From contig NZ_JACERN010000006.1 of NCBI RefSeq assembly GCF_013911085.1, positions 120,355 through 184,354 on the forward strand: DNA of 64,000 nt, read 5' to 3'. Made by a program: the position numbers and the translations under genes. Below are positions 61,450 through 64,000 of the stretch, piece by piece. The notes beneath the pieces are model-generated. The model saw nothing but the letters and a program-made list of their open reading frames with translations. It was not told where the DNA came from and did no database searches. The DNA comes from Aquitalea aquatica (GTDB taxonomy: Bacteria > Pseudomonadota > Gammaproteobacteria > Burkholderiales > Chromobacteriaceae). The number at the start of each line of letters is the position of its first letter. Positions within the stretch are counted from its first letter, which is position 1.

Positions 61450-64000
61450 ATGAACAAGATCTATCGTCTGGTCTGGAATGCCGGCAAAAACTGCTGGATG
61501 GCCGCCGCCGAAATCGCCCGTAGCAGTGGCCCGCGCTCGGCTACGGTACGCAATGCTGCCAGCTTGTCCTTGTTGGGGGCGAGCTTGCTGGCGCAGGCCG
61601 CACCCCCATTACCCACGGTAACGCCAACCGGCAGCAATACCCGCAGCTACGTTGCACCGAATGGCACAACCGTGGTGGATATTGCGACTGCCAATGCAGC
61701 CGGGGTGTCGAACAACCAATACACCCAGTACAACGTCAATAGCCAAGGTCTGATCCTGAACAATGCCAATACCAGCCAGGTGACACGTCAGTCACAGCTG
61801 GCAGGTCAGGTCTACGCCAACGTCAACCTCAGCAATGAAGCCAGCCTGATTCTTAACCAGGTAGTCAGCAGCAACCGCAGTACCCTGGCCGGTTTCACCG
61901 AAGTACTGGGTAGTCGTGCTGATGTCGTGGTGGCCAACCCCAACGGCATTACCTGCTCCGGTTGTGGTTTCATCAATACCAACCGCGTCACCCTCAGCAC
62001 GGGCCTGCCTGTGCTCAGCGGCAATGGCAGCCTGTCCGGTTTCAATGTCACTCAGGGTGACATCCTGATCAATGGCAGCGGCATCAATGCCTCTGCCCAG
62101 CAGATTCTCGATCTGGTCAGCCGCTCGGTGTCAATTGGCGGCCAGGTGAATGTACCCGACTTTGGTGTGTATACCGGCCCCAACCGCTGGAGTTATATCA
62201 CCCGTAGTGTGACCGGCAGCACCAGCCCGGTGGGGAGTGCCCCCAGCTTTGCGATTGATACGGCAGGCTTGGGTGGCATGTATGCCAACCGTATTTTCCT
62301 GGTGTCGACCGAAGCCGGCGTCGGGGTGCGCATGCTGGGAAATGTCGCAGCCAATAGTGGTGATTTCACCCTGACTGCTGCTGGTAGCATTCTGCTGAAT
62401 AATCAGCTGTCCGCCACCGGCAATGTCGCCATCTCTGCCAATGGTAATGGCAGCAGCCTGCAACTGAGTGATGCCAGCCTCAATGCAGGGCAAGATCTCA
62501 GCCTGGTCAGCCAAGGGGCTACCAGCCTCAGCGGCAGTGCCATCATCGCCAGCCGTGACCTCAGCCTGACGGCCGCCAGCCTCAGCGACAGTGCCAGCAG
62601 TAATAGCCAGAGCAACAACAATGTCCGCTTTGCCGGAGAGGATCTCACCCTGGCCGTCAGCGGCAGTGGCACGATCGATGGTACCCAGTGGGGTAGTGGC
62701 AGCGGCCAGTGGCAGGCCAGTTATGGTGACCTCACCATTGGTAGCCATGGCGCAACGCTGTACGGTAGCCAAACCATGCAGCTGACCGCCAGCAGTGGTG
62801 ATCTGGCACTGGGCAAAGCCCAGCTCAAGACCACAGGTGACATCACACTCCATGCCAGCGGAGCCATCAGCACGGTGGCTGATGCCGCTCAGGGCATCGA
62901 GACCACGGCCGGCAACCTTGCCCTGACGGCAGGGAATGGCCTCAGCAATGCAGGCAGCATCAGTGCCGACAATGGCAGCGCAACCCTGCGAGTGGGTGGC
63001 AGTCTGCAAAACAGTGGCCAGTTGTACGCCAAGAGTGCGCTGGACATGGCCGATGCCAGTGGTAACGGTACGGAATCCTTCAGCAATACCGGCAGCGGCC
63101 AGATTATCAGCGATGGCACCCTGCTGCTGAAAGGCGCTGCCGCCAGCAATACCGCTAGTGGCTGGGTACAAGCTGGTGGCTATAGCAGCCTGCAGCTGGC
63201 CAGCCTGAACAACGCCGGCACCTGGCTGCTGTCCACCGGTAGTGGCAGCACGGCAGATAGCGTGAGCCTGAGTGGTGCGCTGACGGATAGCGGCACGCTG
63301 CAGTCGGCCCGGGCTTTCAATCTGACTGCGGGCAGTGCGGATATCAGCGGCAAACTCTTGGCCAGTGGCAATCTGGGCGTAACGACCAGTGGCAACTACA
63401 CCAACGAAAGTGGTGGCTTTACCCAGGCCGGCCAGAGTCTGACCGTGAGCGCCGCCGCATTAAGCAATGCAGGCACGCTCAAGGCCCAGGCTTTGAATCT
63501 GACCGCCAGCAATGGTTTTACCAATACCGGCAGTAGTGAAGCGGATAGTGGCAATGCGGTATTACGTGCTAACGGTACGCTGAGCAACAGCGGCACCCTG
63601 TATGCCAGCGGCAATATCGACATGGCCGATGCCAGTGGCAATAGCAGCGAGGTCTTCAGCAATAGCGGCACGGTGCAGGCAATTGGCAATCTGTCGCTCA
63701 AAGGCGCTGCCGCCAGCAATACCGCCAGTGGCTGGGTACAAGCGGGTGGCTATAGCAGCCTGCAGCTGGCCAGCCTGAACAACGCCGGCAGCTGGCTGCT
63801 GTCCACCGGTAGTGGCAGCACGGCAGATAGCGTGAGCCTGAGTGGTGCGCTGACGGATAGCGGCACGCTGCAATCGGCCCGGGCTTTCAATCTGACTGCG
63901 GGCAGTGCGGATATCAGCGGCAAACTCTTGGCCAGTGGCAATCTGGGCGTAACGACCAGTGGCAACTACACCAACGAAAGTGGTGGCTTTACCCAGGCCG
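61450..64000 (+). CDS. Two-partner secretion exoprotein (TpsA; filamentous haemagglutinin/CdiA-like), 3' end beyond window
   Basis: 850 codons with no stop before the window ends. AGGAG lies upstream of the ATG at 61450. Extended signal peptide MNKIYRLVWNAGKNCWMAAAEIARSSG (ESPR) then a hydrophobic core ending AQA near residue 50. The TPS domain (about 51-290) has the motif NPNGITCSGCGFINTNRV (NPNG at 163-166, Cys169 and Cys172), required for export and typical of FhaB/CdiA-type proteins. The remainder is Ser/Gly/Asn-rich beta-helical repeats (xxNSGTLxASGNxxxxA). Two copies of a ~100-residue block occur at 561-661 and 751-850. Adhesin or contact-dependent toxin; the C-terminal effector is not visible. 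Frames on the opposite strand here are shadows. Confidence 0.93.
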   Translation, partial: MNKIYRLVWNAGKNCWMAAAEIARSSGPRSATVRNAASLSLLGASLLAQAAPPLPTVTPTGSNTRSYVAPNGTTVVDIATANAAGVSNNQYTQYNVNSQGLILNNANTSQVTRQSQLAGQVYANVNLSNEASLILNQVVSSNRSTLAGFTEVLGSRADVVVANPNGITCSGCGFINTNRVTLSTGLPVLSGNGSLSGFNVTQGDILINGSGINASAQQILDLVSRSVSIGGQVNVPDFGVYTGPNRWSYITRSVTGSTSPVGSAPSFAIDTAGLGGMYANRIFLVSTEAGVGVRMLGNVAANSGDFTLTAAGSILLNNQLSATGNVAISANGNGSSLQLSDASLNAGQDLSLVSQGATSLSGSAIIASRDLSLTAASLSDSASSNSQSNNNVRFAGEDLTLAVSGSGTIDGTQWGSGSGQWQASYGDLTIGSHGATLYGSQTMQLTASSGDLALGKAQLKTTGDITLHASGAISTVADAAQGIETTAGNLALTAGNGLSNAGSISADNGSATLRVGGSLQNSGQLYAKSALDMADASGNGTESFSNTGSGQIISDGTLLLKGAAASNTASGWVQAGGYSSLQLASLNNAGTWLLSTGSGSTADSVSLSGALTDSGTLQSARAFNLTAGSADISGKLLASGNLGVTTSGNYTNESGGFTQAGQSLTVSAAALSNAGTLKAQALNLTASNGFTNTGSSEADSGNAVLRANGTLSNSGTLYASGNIDMADASGNSSEVFSNSGTVQAIGNLSLKGAAASNTASGWVQAGGYSSLQLASLNNAGSWLLSTGSGSTADSVSLSGALTDSGTLQSARAFNLTAGSADISGKLLASGNLGVTTSGNYTNESGGFTQA
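63130..64000 (+). repeat. Long-period (570 bp) internal repeat of the TpsA gene
   Basis: 63130-63430 and 63700-64000 differ at only 4 of 301 positions; only one difference changes an amino acid (Thr to Ser). The intervening part of the period is much less conserved, and the second copy reaches the window edge. Confidence 0.92.

Noticed and set aside
61812..63965. A series of long minus-strand frames (Leu/Pro-rich) across 61.8-64 kb
   Set aside because: They lie antisense to the continuous forward TpsA frame from 61450, are low-complexity, lack ribosome sites, and two are duplicated simply because the underlying TpsA repeat is.

Overview
This is a GC-rich bacterial chromosome window, apparently well above 60% G+C by eye. 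It is punctuated by a few sharply AT-rich gaps (about 27.6-27.95 kb, 37.4-37.7 kb and 59.15-59.7 kb). A Neisseria/Burkholderia-type porin, a TonB receptor, POTRA/FhaC-type secretion, lipobox lipoproteins and the gene mix point to a Gram-negative betaproteobacterium, plausibly Neisseriales/Chromobacteriaceae (Chromobacterium, Aquitalea, Vogesella). The genus is inference. I saw no rRNA, tRNA, CRISPR array, prophage or intact insertion sequence.

Layout. 0-0.9 kb: a LysR regulator cut by the window edge. 0.9-9.8 kb: a ten-gene minus-strand operon (flavin amine-oxidase-like, DUF1365, CFA synthase-like, SDR, NTF2-like, DUF2256, FeS-type photolyase, lipocalin, Trp-rich small protein, second photolyase). 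A TetR regulator diverges from it at 9.9 kb. This is a light or singlet-oxygen protection and lipid-modification module. 10.7-15.5 kb: a YiaY-type alcohol dehydrogenase and a large CHASE3-like/PAS/GAF/GGDEF/EAL protein. 15.6-27.6 kb: an iron island with a TonB receptor, a Fur box and a siderophore operon: N-hydroxylase, MFS exporter, acyltransferase, one NIS synthetase, FhuF reductase, FhuC/B/D importer. 28-35.2 kb: GabP permease, an OmpA lipoprotein, and a LysR-controlled FAD amine oxidase/cupin/aldehyde dehydrogenase set. 35.3-37.3 kb: VOC protein, DUF3088 protein and porin. 37.7-44.8 kb: an organosulfur salvage operon (two LLM monooxygenases, M20 deacylase, GNAT, fused amino-acid ABC transporter, binding protein). 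45-50.7 kb: a di-iron desaturase-like enzyme followed by a complete OsmF/YehYXW transporter and an extra PhnD-like protein. 50.7-55.4 kb: a FIST protein, a PAS hybrid histidine kinase and a BLUF photoreceptor on the minus strand. 55.6-58.9 kb: NikR and a NikMQO nickel ECF transporter. 59.7-64 kb: a two-partner secretion pair whose very large exoprotein runs off the window.

How they fit. Three modules handle transition metals (hydroxamate siderophore, FhuF release, nickel uptake). Two concern light: the double-photolyase operon and the BLUF/FIST/kinase operon 41 kb away. Three are catabolic or transport units for amines, thioether amino acids and quaternary-ammonium-type osmolytes.

The most interesting items for follow-up are the FIST-hybrid kinase-BLUF operon, the compact S-substituted-cysteine salvage operon, the desaturase-Osm-PhnD operon, the single-synthetase siderophore cluster, a 143-bp terminal-inverted-repeat element at 44.8 kb, and the homogenised 190-residue repeats of the TPS exoprotein. 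Its long forward frame is easily missed because long spurious frames lie antisense to it.
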